Assembly: GCA_964490435.1 (NCBI GenBank) | Contig: CAZBCF010000014.1 | Span: forward strand, 1-33,503 | From: IMCC26077 sp964490435 | GTDB lineage: Bacteria > Actinomycetota > Actinomycetes > Nanopelagicales > Nanopelagicaceae | Direction: 5' to 3' | Length of the DNA: 33,503 bases | In this document: in pieces, positions 7,973 to 16,389 of the stretch | Numbering within the stretch: the first letter of the stretch is position 1 | Layout: every line of letters begins with the position of its first letter | Notes under the pieces: generated by a model | What the model saw: only the letters and a program-made list of their open reading frames with translations | Databases searched by the model: none | What the model was told of the DNA's origin: nothing | Program-made: the position numbers and the translations under genes

Positions 7973-9655
7973 ATGACCCACGCTCACCCTGAATATTCGC
8001 TGCCCCCTGAACTACCTCGAGATGGAGTGCGCATAGTTGCACTCGGTGGCTTAGGTGAGATCGGGCGCAACATGACTGTTTTCGAGCACAACGGAAAATT
8101 GTTGATAGTCGACGTTGGCGTCTTATTTCCTGAGGAGAATCAACCTGGCATCGATCTGATTCTTCCTGATTTCTCATATATCAGAAATCGTCTCGCCGAT
8201 ATCGAAGCAGTGATTCTCACTCATGGACACGAAGACCACATTGGCGCAGTTCCCTACTTACTCCGTGAGCGTGGTGATATCAAGATTGTTGGCTCGAAAT
8301 TGACGCTTGCTTTCATCACTGAGAAATTGAAAGAGCGTCGGATTACGCCCGTGACTCAAGAAGTCGTCGCTGGCGAACGACTAAAACTTGGTGAGTTCAA
8401 CTGTGAATTCGTCGCTGTCAATCACTCGATTCCAGATTCGTTGGCAATCGCAATCTCCACTAAGGCAGGAACCATTTTGCATACCGGTGATTTCAAAATG
8501 GATCAGTTGCCTCTTGATGGTCGACTTACTGACTTGCGCACCTTTGCACGATTAGGGCAAGAGGGTGTCGACCTCTTCATGGTTGATTCCACAAATGCTG
8601 ACATTCCAGGCTTTGTCACCAGTGAAGCCGAAATCATGCCGGTGCTTGATCGCATATTCGCGTCGACCAATCGGAGAATAATCGTCGCATCTTTTGCCTC
8701 GCACATACATCGAATCCAACAGGTTCTTGATACTGCGATGAATCACAATCGCAAGGTCGCTTTCATTGGTCGCTCGATGGTTCGAAATATGCGCGTCGCT
8801 GAGGAATTGGGATATCTGCACGTGCCACCTGGACTAATCGTTGAGAGCAAAGAGGTCGAGAATCTTGGCGATAACGTGGTCTTGGTCTGTACCGGTTCCC
8901 AAGGTGAACCGTTGGCAGCGCTGTCGCGCATGGCATATGGCGATCACAATATAAAAGTTGGAGTAGGGGATACCGTCATTCTGGCATCTTCATTGATTCC
9001 TGGAAATGAGAATGCGGTCTATCGAGTCATCAATGAACTGACCCGACGTGGCGCGAAGGTCGTCCATAAATCGAATGCTTTAGTTCATGTCTCTGGACAT
9101 GCGGCAGCCGGTGAGTTGCTGTACTGCTATAACATCGTCAAACCCCGGCATGTTTTGCCAATTCATGGGGAGTGGCGTCATCTGCGCGCTAACGGCGCGA
9201 TTGCTAAGTCATCTGGCGTGCGCAGCGAGAATGTCTTGCTCGCCGAGGATGGCGTTGTCATCGATTTGATAGATCATAAAGCCTCAATCGTCGGAGCGGT
9301 GCCATGTGGCTATGTTTATGTTGACGGCTCGAGCATCGGTGACATCTCTGATGAATCTTTAAAGGATCGACGAATACTTGGTGAAGAGGGTTTCATCTCA
9401 GTGGTCGTAGTCATCGAAGCGCAAACTGGGAAAATCGTTGCTGGGCCCGATATTCACGCACGTGGTTTTGCTGAAGATGAATCGCTCTTTGATGAAGTGA
9501 GGGATCGAATCATCGAATCGCTCACCGAGGCAGTAGCAAATGGTGTGACTGGGTCGCATCAACTCTCGCAAACCGTGCGTCGCGTGGTGGGTAAATGGGT
9601 GGGCGGAGAACATCGTCGCCGTCCCATGATCGTGCCGGTGGTTATCGAGGTCTAA
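7973..9655 (+). CDS. rnj: Ribonuclease J
   Basis: Metallo-beta-lactamase/beta-CASP ribonuclease with 5'-3' exo- and endonucleolytic activity in rRNA maturation and mRNA decay. The metal site motif is HGHEDH (H84, H86, D88, H89), with NHSIPDS and GDFKMD supplying later ligands. beta-CASP motifs follow: SFASHIHRIQQ, GxSM, and the C-terminal HVSGHAAAGEL. At 560 residues it matches actinobacterial RNase J (RnjA/Rv2752c type). The ATG at 7973 is in frame; an ATG 4 nt earlier is in another frame and stops after a few codons. A weak AGAGAGAG precedes the start. Close spacing to dapA suggests a dapA-rnj operon. Confidence 0.96.
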   Translation: MTHAHPEYSLPPELPRDGVRIVALGGLGEIGRNMTVFEHNGKLLIVDVGVLFPEENQPGIDLILPDFSYIRNRLADIEAVILTHGHEDHIGAVPYLLRERGDIKIVGSKLTLAFITEKLKERRITPVTQEVVAGERLKLGEFNCEFVAVNHSIPDSLAIAISTKAGTILHTGDFKMDQLPLDGRLTDLRTFARLGQEGVDLFMVDSTNADIPGFVTSEAEIMPVLDRIFASTNRRIIVASFASHIHRIQQVLDTAMNHNRKVAFIGRSMVRNMRVAEELGYLHVPPGLIVESKEVENLGDNVVLVCTGSQGEPLAALSRMAYGDHNIKVGVGDTVILASSLIPGNENAVYRVINELTRRGAKVVHKSNALVHVSGHAAAGELLYCYNIVKPRHVLPIHGEWRHLRANGAIAKSSGVRSENVLLAEDGVVIDLIDHKASIVGAVPCGYVYVDGSSIGDISDESLKDRRILGEEGFISVVVVIEAQTGKIVAGPDIHARGFAEDESLFDEVRDRIIESLTEAVANGVTGSHQLSQTVRRVVGKWVGGEHRRRPMIVPVVIEV

Positions 9656-9719
9656 ATCGGGCGTTAGTTCCGGTCGACGGGGGCCGGCGCGCCTCACAGC
9701 CCGCTGTTTATCGAGGATT

Positions 9720-9725
9720 TACCCT
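9720..9725 (+). promoter_or_regulatory. -10 element TACCCT of leaderless ftsK promoter
   Basis: TACCCT ends 7 nt before the ftsK ATG at 9733, with no ribosome binding site between. The same hexamer occurs at the same distance before lexA and 6 nt before miaB, which supports the reading. The -35 region is poor. Confidence 0.5.
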
Positions 9726-9732
9726 CTTATAC

Positions 9733-12147
9733 ATGGCGCGCGCACAAAAATCGAGGAATTCCCCTGCTCGGAATAGCTCAGGCGCGGGCAATAACAATAA
9801 GAATTCTGGCGGACGCGGAATCATTCGCAAACTGTGGCTTGCACTTGCTGGCGCGGTAGGCGCGCTCGTTCGACTCCTCCTTCGCGGGGCGCGCGATCTT
9901 GATCCAGCACATCGTCGCGATGGTTTCGGACTTTTTATCATCGTACTATCATTAATTACGAGTGCGGGTATCTGGTTCCGACTCGATAATCTCTTTGGGA
10001 ACTTCATCTACTCGGTTGTTGCGGGAACTTTTGGGAAGTTAGGCTTCGTCACTCCGGCGCTTTTGTTCTATCTAGGAATCAGGTTGCTGCGCACACCTCA
10101 AGAATCGGCGGCAACCGGTCGCATCACCATTGGTATATCCACCATCGTGATTGGCTTGACGGGTTTCCTGCATATCCTCGCGCACTCACCTCGCCCGTCA
10201 GATGGTGCCACCGATATGCGCGGTGGTGGCGGCTGGTTGGGCTATGGGGTATCGGCGCCAATGGTCGGGTTGGTGACCGCGTGGGTAGCGGTGCCGATTC
10301 TTTTGATTGTGATTCTTTTCGGATTACTAGTCACCACTGCGACACCGCTTAACGTGGCAGCCGCGAAAATGTTGGCGCTCTTCAAAGGCGCCTCGAATAT
10401 CGCACACAATCAACTCGAAGCCAGACGAATACGTCGTGAACAAGAGAATGAAGAAGATTTCGAGATAAGTGAGAATCCACCGTTCGAGAGTCCGGTGATT
10501 GCCGAACCCATTGCTGAACTCATCACAGAAGTCGATGGCGATGAGGATGCAACAACTCCAGATGATCAGACCGAGTTACTCACGACCACAGACGTTCATA
10601 CCACCAGCGTGACCCGACCATCAATTCCGGCTCCATCAGTCCAACCCCCGATGAGCGAGGCCGAACAACTAGAGCTCGCCGAGATGCTTGATTACATCTT
10701 GCCATCACCAGATCTACTCAAGAGCTCGCCTGCATCGAAAGGCAAGACCAAGGCTAACGAAACTGTGGTGGCTGCCCTTCACGAAGTGTTCGCACAATTT
10801 GATATCGATGCCGAGGTTACCGGCGTGATGCGAGGTCCAACTGTCACTCGATACGAGGTCGAACTTGGCAATGCGGTCAAGGTTGAGAAGATAACGGCTT
10901 TGAGCAAGAACATCTCATACGCAGTTGCAAGTAGCGATGTTCGAATCCTTAGTCCGATACCTGGAAAATCAGCGGTAGGAATCGAGATTCCTAATGCTGA
11001 TCGAGAGGTCGTTGCACTTGGCGATGTCCTGCGTTCACAAGTGGCGGCAAACGAGCAGCACCCATTGGTAATCGGACTCGGCAAAGATGTCGAAGGTAAT
11101 TTCATCTGTGCGAATCTGGCGAAGATGCCTCATCTACTCGTAGCCGGTGCCACGGGCTCTGGAAAGTCGAGCATGATCAATTCGTTAGTGACCTCCATCT
11201 TGATGCGTTCGACCCCTGATGAAGTTCGGATGATTTTGGTGGATCCGAAACGAGTGGAATTAAATGCCTATGAAGGGATTCCACATTTGATTTCGCCCAT
11301 CATCACCAACCCCAAGAAAGCCGCCGATGCTTTGACGTGGGTTGTTAAAGAGATGGATAACCGATACGACGACTTATCAAACTTCGGCTTCAGGCATATC
11401 GACGATTTCAATAAGGCTGTAAAAGCCGGCAAGCTAAAACCGCTACCAGGCAGTCAGCGACGATTGAAACCTTATCCATATCTTTTAGTAATAGTAGATG
11501 AATTAGCCGATCTGATGATGGTTGCTCCTCGCGACGTCGAAGATTCGATTGTTCGAATCACCCAACTTGCGCGTGCTGCTGGAATTCATCTCGTGCTTGC
11601 AACGCAACGTCCAAGCGTTGACATAGTCACTGGATTGATTAAGGCAAACGTGCCATCGCGGTTGGCATTTGCTACGAGCAGTCTCGCCGACAGTCGAGTG
11701 ATTCTGGATGCATCTGGTGCTGAAAAGTTAGTTGGCCAAGGTGATGGATTGTTCATTCCGATGGGTGCGAGTCGATCGATGCGGGTTCAAGGCGCGTACG
11801 TCTCAGAACGCGAAATCGAATCGGTCGTAGCGCATGTGAAGAACCAACGTGAGGCGCAATATCGTGACGACGTAACTGCTCCTGTTAATAAGAGAAGTGA
11901 TATCGATTCAGATATCGGTGACGACCTCGATCTCTTGTTACAAGCAGTCGAGTTGGTTGTCTCGACACAATTCGGATCTACCTCAATGTTGCAGCGAAAG
12001 TTGCGGGTGGGGTTTGCCAAGGCTGGTCGGTTGATGGATCTGATGGAGAGTCGGGGAATCGTCGGACCAAGCGAAGGGTCAAAAGCGCGCGAAGTGCTCA
12101 TATCAGCGGAAGAACTTCCTGGAGTCCTTGCGTCCTTGCGCGGGTAA
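9733..12147 (+). CDS. ftsK: DNA translocase FtsK
   Basis: Septum-located ATP-driven DNA pump that clears chromosome DNA during division. The N-terminus (about 30-205) has four to five transmembrane segments, followed by an acidic, Pro/Thr-rich linker (about 230-345). The motor domain carries Walker A G472-ATGSGK478-S and Walker B LLVIVDE (D589, E590), preceded by the beta domain (about 345-460). The last roughly 65 residues form the winged-helix gamma domain that reads KOPS (VSTQFGSTSMLQRKLRVGF). The frame is open back to 9595, but those 46 codons overlap rnj; the ATG at 9733 begins a basic MARAQKSR segment and sits just after TACCCT. At 804 residues the linker is on the short side for the family. 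Confidence 0.95.
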   Translation: MARAQKSRNSPARNSSGAGNNNKNSGGRGIIRKLWLALAGAVGALVRLLLRGARDLDPAHRRDGFGLFIIVLSLITSAGIWFRLDNLFGNFIYSVVAGTFGKLGFVTPALLFYLGIRLLRTPQESAATGRITIGISTIVIGLTGFLHILAHSPRPSDGATDMRGGGGWLGYGVSAPMVGLVTAWVAVPILLIVILFGLLVTTATPLNVAAAKMLALFKGASNIAHNQLEARRIRREQENEEDFEISENPPFESPVIAEPIAELITEVDGDEDATTPDDQTELLTTTDVHTTSVTRPSIPAPSVQPPMSEAEQLELAEMLDYILPSPDLLKSSPASKGKTKANETVVAALHEVFAQFDIDAEVTGVMRGPTVTRYEVELGNAVKVEKITALSKNISYAVASSDVRILSPIPGKSAVGIEIPNADREVVALGDVLRSQVAANEQHPLVIGLGKDVEGNFICANLAKMPHLLVAGATGSGKSSMINSLVTSILMRSTPDEVRMILVDPKRVELNAYEGIPHLISPIITNPKKAADALTWVVKEMDNRYDDLSNFGFRHIDDFNKAVKAGKLKPLPGSQRRLKPYPYLLVIVDELADLMMVAPRDVEDSIVRITQLARAAGIHLVLATQRPSVDIVTGLIKANVPSRLAFATSSLADSRVILDASGAEKLVGQGDGLFIPMGASRSMRVQGAYVSEREIESVVAHVKNQREAQYRDDVTAPVNKRSDIDSDIGDDLDLLLQAVELVVSTQFGSTSMLQRKLRVGFAKAGRLMDLMESRGIVGPSEGSKAREVLISAEELPGVLASLRG

Positions 12148-12160
12148 GCGCTCAACGGAC

Positions 12161-12190
12161 TTGTCGCCTCACCATCACTAGCCGTACCCT
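12161..12190 (+). promoter_or_regulatory. Promoter of the RodZ-like gene
   Basis: TTGTCG at 12161-12166 and TACCCT at 12185-12190 are separated by 18 bp. Transcription would start near 12197, giving a leader of about 50 nt ending in a strong GGGAGG (12232-12237) 8 nt before the ATG at 12246. Confidence 0.5.
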
Positions 12191-12245
12191 TAAGGCCTGC
12201 AACATTTCCCTTTTTATTCCTGGTTCCCCCAGGGAGGTGAGATCC

Positions 12246-12989
12246 ATGTCGATCGGCGCTGATCTAAAAACTGCGCGTGAGGCTGCCAATCTCACCCTCG
12301 ACCAAGTCGCCGAAAAATCCAAATTACGCCCCAGCCTCATCGCAGCATTGGAACGAGATGATTTCTCACTCTGCGGAGGCGATGTCTACGCCCGCGGACA
12401 CCTTCGCGTTCTGGCCACTATCTATCGCATCGATAGCACGTACCTCCTTGAACTCTATGACAAATCGTTTGGGGTAAGTGAAAGTGGGCTCGAAGAACTC
12501 GCACAAGCGAAGTCACAAAATCTTGAGCGCGGGATGAGTATCAGTTGGAAATCACTCTCTGCAATCGCCGCTGTTGCATTACTCATCGCTGTGGTGGTGA
12601 GCAATCAACTACCAAGTGATCAAACGAGCCTCAGCGCACCAGATTCGACATCAAGTGCTTCTGGCACCAGCGCCACTCCAGAACAATCAACGACCGAGTC
12701 ATTGCCAGCGGTTGCCACGGCAGATGAAGGTGTCCGTGTACGACTTACTGTGGTGAAGAGTTACTCGTGGATTTCAGTCACGGCTGCTGACGGCAGTTCG
12801 CTATTCACCGGTCAGATTGAGAAGGGTGAAGTACGTGAGTTCACTGATTCACAAGTCCTACGACTAGTGATAGGCAATGCAGGTGCAGTCTCAGTTAATG
12901 TGAATGGGGTCGACCAAGGCATACCAGGCAAAATCGGGGAAGTAGTTCGATTGGAATTCACTCCTGATGCCGAGAATTCCAAGGGGTAG
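12246..12989 (+). CDS. RodZ-like membrane protein with N-terminal HTH and DUF4115-type domain
   Basis: A 247-residue bitopic protein. The N-terminus (about 3-72) is a helix-turn-helix of the HTH_25 type (LTLDQVAEKSKLRPSLIAALERDDF). One transmembrane helix lies at about 101-120, then a Ser/Thr/Ala-rich linker (about 121-160), and an extracytoplasmic beta domain (about 163-243) like the RodZ C-terminus (WISVTAADGSSLFTGQIEKGE). RodZ links MreB to cell shape; in actinobacteria related proteins are common next to rimO/pgsA but their partner is less clear. The GTG at 12237 lies within the Shine-Dalgarno sequence, so the ATG at 12246 is preferred. rimO follows after 15 nt. Confidence 0.85.
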   Translation: MSIGADLKTAREAANLTLDQVAEKSKLRPSLIAALERDDFSLCGGDVYARGHLRVLATIYRIDSTYLLELYDKSFGVSESGLEELAQAKSQNLERGMSISWKSLSAIAAVALLIAVVVSNQLPSDQTSLSAPDSTSSASGTSATPEQSTTESLPAVATADEGVRVRLTVVKSYSWISVTAADGSSLFTGQIEKGEVREFTDSQVLRLVIGNAGAVSVNVNGVDQGIPGKIGEVVRLEFTPDAENSKG

Positions 12990-12992
12990 TAG

Positions 12993-12998
12993 TACTTT
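12993..12998 (+). promoter_or_regulatory. Possible -10 of a leaderless rimO transcript
   Basis: TACTTT ends 6 nt before the rimO ATG and there is no ribosome binding site. The -35 region is poor, so read-through from the RodZ-like gene could be the main source of transcript. Confidence 0.3.
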
Positions 12999-13004
12999 TC
13001 TCTC

Positions 13005-14375
13005 ATGAAAAAAGTTGCGTTAGTGACACTTGGCTGCGCGCGCAACGAAGTTGATTCTGAAGAAGTAGCCGGCCGGCTTGCCGCAGATGGCTGGGAATTG
13101 GTCGCAGATGCCACCGATGCCGATATCGCCGTAGTGAACACCTGCACTTTCGTCGAAAGTGCGAAGAAAGACTCGGTTGACGCGCTACTCGAAGCCCACT
13201 CACTCAGGGAGCGCGGGGTGCAAAAAGTTGTCGCAATCGGCTGCATGGCCGAACGTTATGGGAGAGAGTTGGCGTCCGCGCTTCCTGAAGCCGATGCGGT
13301 GTTGGGTTTTGATGAGTACGACCGGATCTCAGCGCGACTTCAGACTATCTTGGCCGGCGGCAGCGTCGAAGCTCATCATCCTAAGGATCGGCGCTCACTG
13401 CTTCCGATTGCGCCAGCGCAACGACAAGAGGTGCGCAACAAGTCAGGTGTTGGTGAGCGCACAATTCGAAAGCGATTAGACAAATCACCGGTCGCACCAT
13501 TAAAGATTGCATCAGGTTGCGATCGGCGCTGTTCATTCTGTGCCATTCCATATTTTCGTGGGGCGTTCGTATCGCGTACAGCAGAAGAGATTTACAGTGA
13601 AGCGCTCTGGCTTGCTAATGAAGGTGTCTCCGAACTCTTCTTGGTAAGTGAGAACACCACCTCTTATGGAAAGGATCTTGGCGACCTGCAGGCGCTCGAG
13701 AAGTTGCTCCCTGAACTAGCGGCAATCGATGGAATCGAGCGAATTCGAACCTCATATCTACAACCAGCGGAGATGAGGCCGTCATTGATTGATGCGTTGG
13801 TTACCACTACGAAAGTCGCACCCTATTTTGATCTCTCTTTCCAACACGCGAGCGCAGACACTTTGCGACGGATGCGCAGATTCGGTGACAAGGATAAGTT
13901 CCTGGAGTTGATTGATACGATTAGAAAAGTCGCTCCAGATGCCGGGATACGGTCGAACTTCATCGTCGGTTTTCCTGGTGAACGTGATGAGGATTTTCAG
14001 ACTTTGCTCGATTTTCTTGGCGACGCTCGACTCGATGCGATTGGAATTTTCGGTTATAGCGATGAAGAAGGTACCGAGGCACAGAATCTGGATGGCCAGG
14101 TGAGCGAACGCGAAATTAAAGATCGAGTGGAAACCTCGTCGGCATTAGCAGATCAAATGCTTAGCGAACGCGCTGCCGAGCGAATTGGAAGCGAAGTATT
14201 GGTACTCATCGAAGAGAGCTCGCAACGCGAGGGGCGCGCCGCACATCAAGGGCCCGAAGTCGATGGCACGACTCGGTTTGAGAGCGGCGCTTCTCCAACT
14301 ATGACTGTAGGGAGCTATATTCGGGGTCGAGTCGTCGCATCGGATGGAGCTGATCTCATTGCTCGAGTCACATGA
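13005..14375 (+). CDS. rimO: Ribosomal protein S12 methylthiotransferase RimO
   Basis: Radical-SAM, two-cluster enzyme that adds a methylthio group to an aspartate of ribosomal protein S12. N-terminal MTTase domain cysteines are C11, C47 and C80 (second 4Fe-4S cluster). The radical-SAM cluster is C172-x3-C176-x2-C179 in SGCDRRCSFCAIPYFRG. The C-terminal 65 or so residues form the TRAM domain. The opening KKVALVTLGCARNEVDSE is the RimO rather than the MiaB form, and miaB is present separately further on. Length 456 is typical. The end of the gene leads directly into the 9-bp repeat before pgsA. Confidence 0.95.
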   Translation: MKKVALVTLGCARNEVDSEEVAGRLAADGWELVADATDADIAVVNTCTFVESAKKDSVDALLEAHSLRERGVQKVVAIGCMAERYGRELASALPEADAVLGFDEYDRISARLQTILAGGSVEAHHPKDRRSLLPIAPAQRQEVRNKSGVGERTIRKRLDKSPVAPLKIASGCDRRCSFCAIPYFRGAFVSRTAEEIYSEALWLANEGVSELFLVSENTTSYGKDLGDLQALEKLLPELAAIDGIERIRTSYLQPAEMRPSLIDALVTTTKVAPYFDLSFQHASADTLRRMRRFGDKDKFLELIDTIRKVAPDAGIRSNFIVGFPGERDEDFQTLLDFLGDARLDAIGIFGYSDEEGTEAQNLDGQVSEREIKDRVETSSALADQMLSERAAERIGSEVLVLIEESSQREGRAAHQGPEVDGTTRFESGASPTMTVGSYIRGRVVASDGADLIARVT

Positions 14376-14397
14376 TTCGGTGGTTCCAATTAACTCA

Positions 14398-14460
14398 CCC
14401 TCTTCGCCCTCTTCGCCCTCTTCGCCCTCTTCGCCCTCTTCACCCTCTTCACCCTCTTCA
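14398..14460 (+). repeat. Seven-copy 9-bp tandem repeat between rimO and pgsA
   Basis: The unit CCCTCTTCG occurs four times, then CCCTCTTCA three times, with no other mismatch (63 bp). The unit length is a multiple of three, so copy changes keep frame. Read in the pgsA frame it encodes Pro-Ser-Ser repeats; in the +1 frame Pro-Leu-Arg/His repeats. As RNA it is a long unstructured pyrimidine tract just before the conserved start of PgsA. It may be an N-terminal extension of PgsA or an untranslated leader. Confidence 0.95.
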
Positions 14461-14475
14461 CATTCACTCGTCTCG

Positions 14476-15024
14476 ATGCTCAATCTGCCAAATGCGCTCA
14501 CCATCATCCGAATCGCCCTTATTCCGCTCTGTTTCGCAGCGCTCATGTATCAGTCAGGTGATAATCCAACCTGGCGCATCATCGCATGGTGGGGTTTCTT
14601 CATTGTTGGAATGACTGACATTCTCGATGGTCGACTTGCACGTTCGCGTAAACAAATCACAGAATTAGGAAAGTTTCTCGACCCGGTTGCCGACAAATTA
14701 CTCGTTGGTTCTGCTTTGGTTGGTCTCTCCCTGTTAGGCGATCTCCCGTGGTGGATTACCTTCGTCATCCTTGGTCGAGAATTGGCAGTGACGCTACTTC
14801 GATTGTTCGTCGTGCGCCTAGGAGGGCGAATAATCCCGGCAAGTCGCGGAGGAAAACTCAAGACATTTACTCAAGGATTTGCAACGGGTTTCTATGTGCT
14901 GCCACTTGTCCCATCCCTACACACCGCCCGCGATATTTTCATGTATGTCGCAATCGCAATCACGTTATTCACGGGACTTGAATATTTCGTGAAGGCTTTG
15001 ACGAGCCCGAAGGCAGAGATGTAA
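14476..15024 (+). CDS. pgsA: CDP-alcohol phosphatidyltransferase (phosphatidylglycerophosphate synthase type)
   Basis: Membrane enzyme that transfers a phosphatidyl group from CDP-diacylglycerol to an alcohol, probably glycerol 3-phosphate. The family motif is perfect: D48-x2-D51-G52-x2-A55-R56-x8-G65-x3-D69-x3-D73. Several hydrophobic helices fill the 182 residues. The start is uncertain. The conserved protein begins MLNLPNALTIIRI at 14476, but the frame is open back to an ATG at 14344 inside rimO (226 residues), which would add a Pro-Ser-Ser repeat tail; a GTG at 14380, just after the rimO stop, is a third option. None has a clear Shine-Dalgarno. The gene lies between rimO and cinA, as pgsA3 does near clgR in mycobacteria. 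Confidence 0.9.
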   Translation: MLNLPNALTIIRIALIPLCFAALMYQSGDNPTWRIIAWWGFFIVGMTDILDGRLARSRKQITELGKFLDPVADKLLVGSALVGLSLLGDLPWWITFVILGRELAVTLLRLFVVRLGGRIIPASRGGKLKTFTQGFATGFYVLPLVPSLHTARDIFMYVAIAITLFTGLEYFVKALTSPKAEM

Positions 15025-15027
15025 GCA

Positions 15028-15516
15028 ATGGATGACATCACTCGAAATGTCGAGCAGATTCTCACTCGTTTGCGTGACTCGCGGCAGACATTGAGCGTTG
15101 CCGAATCACTCACTGGCGGATTACTGGGTGGTGCGATCACGAGCGTAGCCGGTGCTTCAGATGTATTCGTCGGTGGCATCCTCGCTTACAGCGCTCGTTT
15201 AAAATCCGAATTACTTGGCGTTGACCTTAGACAGATACAGGAGTTCGGCATCGTGAGTCGCGAGGTGGCCCTCGCCATGGCAACGGGGGCTCAAGCGGCG
15301 ACGAAGAGCGATTGGGCAATGGCGACCACCGGGGTAGCCGGTCCTGGGCCAAGTAAGGGAGTGCCCCCTGGCCGGGTGTGGATCGCGATCGTTGGGCCGG
15401 GAGCGCTCAGGGGCGACTACGCGCAGGAATTGAACCTGCCTGGCGAGCGCCAGCAGGTCCGCTCGGCCACGATTGCCCGCGCACTCGAGGCATTTACCCG
15501 TATCCTTAGTGAGTGA
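15028..15516 (+). CDS. cinA: CinA C-terminal domain protein (nicotinamide-nucleotide amidase)
   Basis: Stand-alone CinA-C/PncC domain of 162 residues; the family deamidates nicotinamide mononucleotide in NAD recycling. Recognised by LSVAESLTGGLLGGAITSVAGASDVFVGGILAYS near the N-terminus and the TTGVAGPGPSKGVPPGRVWIAI segment. It lacks the MoeA/MogA-like N-terminal domain of full-length CinA, as is common for pncC-type genes. It starts 4 nt after the pgsA stop and overlaps or abuts the following regulator. In actinobacteria cinA commonly precedes clgR, which supports both assignments. Confidence 0.92.
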   Translation: MDDITRNVEQILTRLRDSRQTLSVAESLTGGLLGGAITSVAGASDVFVGGILAYSARLKSELLGVDLRQIQEFGIVSREVALAMATGAQAATKSDWAMATTGVAGPGPSKGVPPGRVWIAIVGPGALRGDYAQELNLPGERQQVRSATIARALEAFTRILSE

Positions 15517-15863
15517 GTGAAATGTCGGGAAGCTTGCTGCGCAGCCACATCGGCGCTGCCCTTCGTCGTGCTCGCATCGAGCAAGGTCAGACCTTGCGAC
15601 AACTCTCTCGAGAGGCCTCGGTCTCCCTCGGATATCTCAGTGAGATTGAGCGTGGCCAGAAAGAGGCATCCTCTGAATTGCTCGCAGCAATTTGCCAGGC
15701 GCTTAACTTCGGCATCCCTAACCTTCTGGTTGAGGTTTCACAAACTATGCGTGCAGAGTTCGCGAACGCGGCTACTGCCCTTGGCAATCGGCCAACGCTG
15801 GCAGTTGTCTCGCTCGACAACACGAGCACCTCAGTTGCCGTAAATATCGAAGACGCAGCCTAA
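15513..15863 (+). CDS. clgR: XRE-family regulator, ClgR type
   Basis: Small DNA-binding protein of 116 residues. The Cro/C1-type helix-turn-helix is in LRQLSREASVSLGYLSEIERGQKEASSELLAAICQALN, very close to what I recall of ClgR from Streptomyces and Corynebacterium. ClgR activates clp protease genes and, in mycobacteria, the envelope-stress genes next to it. The GTG at 15513 overlaps the cinA stop (GTGA), suggesting coupling; an ATG at 15522 is the alternative. I did not find a clear ClgR operator nearby. The PspA-like gene that follows clgR in mycobacteria is absent here; a TetR-nuclease pair takes its place. Confidence 0.85.
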   Translation: MSEMSGSLLRSHIGAALRRARIEQGQTLRQLSREASVSLGYLSEIERGQKEASSELLAAICQALNFGIPNLLVEVSQTMRAEFANAATALGNRPTLAVVSLDNTSTSVAVNIEDAA

Positions 15864-15870
15864 AACCCTC

Positions 15871-15876
15871 AATACT
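15871..15876 (+). promoter_or_regulatory. Possible -10 element for the TetR gene
   Basis: AATACT ends directly before one GTG (15877) and 6 nt before a second in-frame GTG (15883). The second spacing fits a leaderless start. No convincing -35 is seen. Confidence 0.3.
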
Positions 15877-15882
15877 GTGCTC

Positions 15883-16389
15883 GTGCAGAGCAACTCAAGT
15901 AATCGAACTCGAACCGCCCTCATTGCTGGCGCTCGTTCAGTGCTCTCTGAAGTGGGTGTACGTGAGGCAAATATGATCACGATTGCCGATCGCTCCCGGG
16001 TTGCACGCGCGACACTCTATAACCACTTTCGAGATAAAGAGGAGATCTTGCATGCGCTGGTCGACTCAGAGATCTCGAGGATGAGTGAACTAGCAAAGAG
16101 CGCAACTCACCGCAGTGAGGTGCTCCACCTGCTCTCGAGAGACATTTACGAGAATGGCGTGCTCCGGAAAGTCGCTGAGCTTGAGCCGCACTTGATTGCT
16201 CGAATGGTGACCATCTCCGAGAGCGATAAGTGGAGCGAAGTTCGAAGTACATTGCAATCAGTTCTCTACTGTTCGAAAGAGAGTGGCGAACTTGTGCTCC
16301 GTTGGTTGCTCTCCCAATTCTTCTCGCCGATACCTGAGAGCGCTCGCCGCGCTGCAGTAGAGAAGGTTGAAGCAAGCCTCTCGTTATGA
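15883..16389 (+). CDS. TetR/AcrR-family transcriptional regulator
   Basis: Regulator of 168 residues with the TetR DNA-binding domain at the N-terminus. The helix-turn-helix is MITIADRSRVARATLYNHFRDKEEILHALV (about 31-60), where the TLYNHF recognition helix is diagnostic. The C-terminal ligand domain (about 65-165) is short and not recognisable. Two in-frame GTG codons (15877, 15883) are possible starts. The stop overlaps the ATG of the next gene by 4 nt (ATGA), so it is coupled to the secreted nuclease-fold protein and may regulate that operon and its own promoter. The ligand is unknown. Confidence 0.85.
   Translation: MQSNSSNRTRTALIAGARSVLSEVGVREANMITIADRSRVARATLYNHFRDKEEILHALVDSEISRMSELAKSATHRSEVLHLLSRDIYENGVLRKVAELEPHLIARMVTISESDKWSEVRSTLQSVLYCSKESGELVLRWLLSQFFSPIPESARRAAVEKVEASLSL

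Noticed and set aside
9595..9732. Upstream extension of the FtsK frame
   Set aside because: These codons overlap the rnj 3' end and are unlike FtsK; the ATG at 9733 fits both the promoter and the protein family.
14398..14460. Possible CRISPR-like or other array
   Set aside because: Units are contiguous 9-mers without spacers; this is a simple tandem repeat.
14372..14614. An 80-codon frame whose ATG overlaps the rimO stop (ATGA) and encodes Pro-Leu-Arg/His repeats
   Set aside because: It runs out of frame through the conserved PgsA coding region; the repeat is simply the 9-bp unit in another frame. The ATGA overlap is tempting, so it is noted, but nothing else supports a product.
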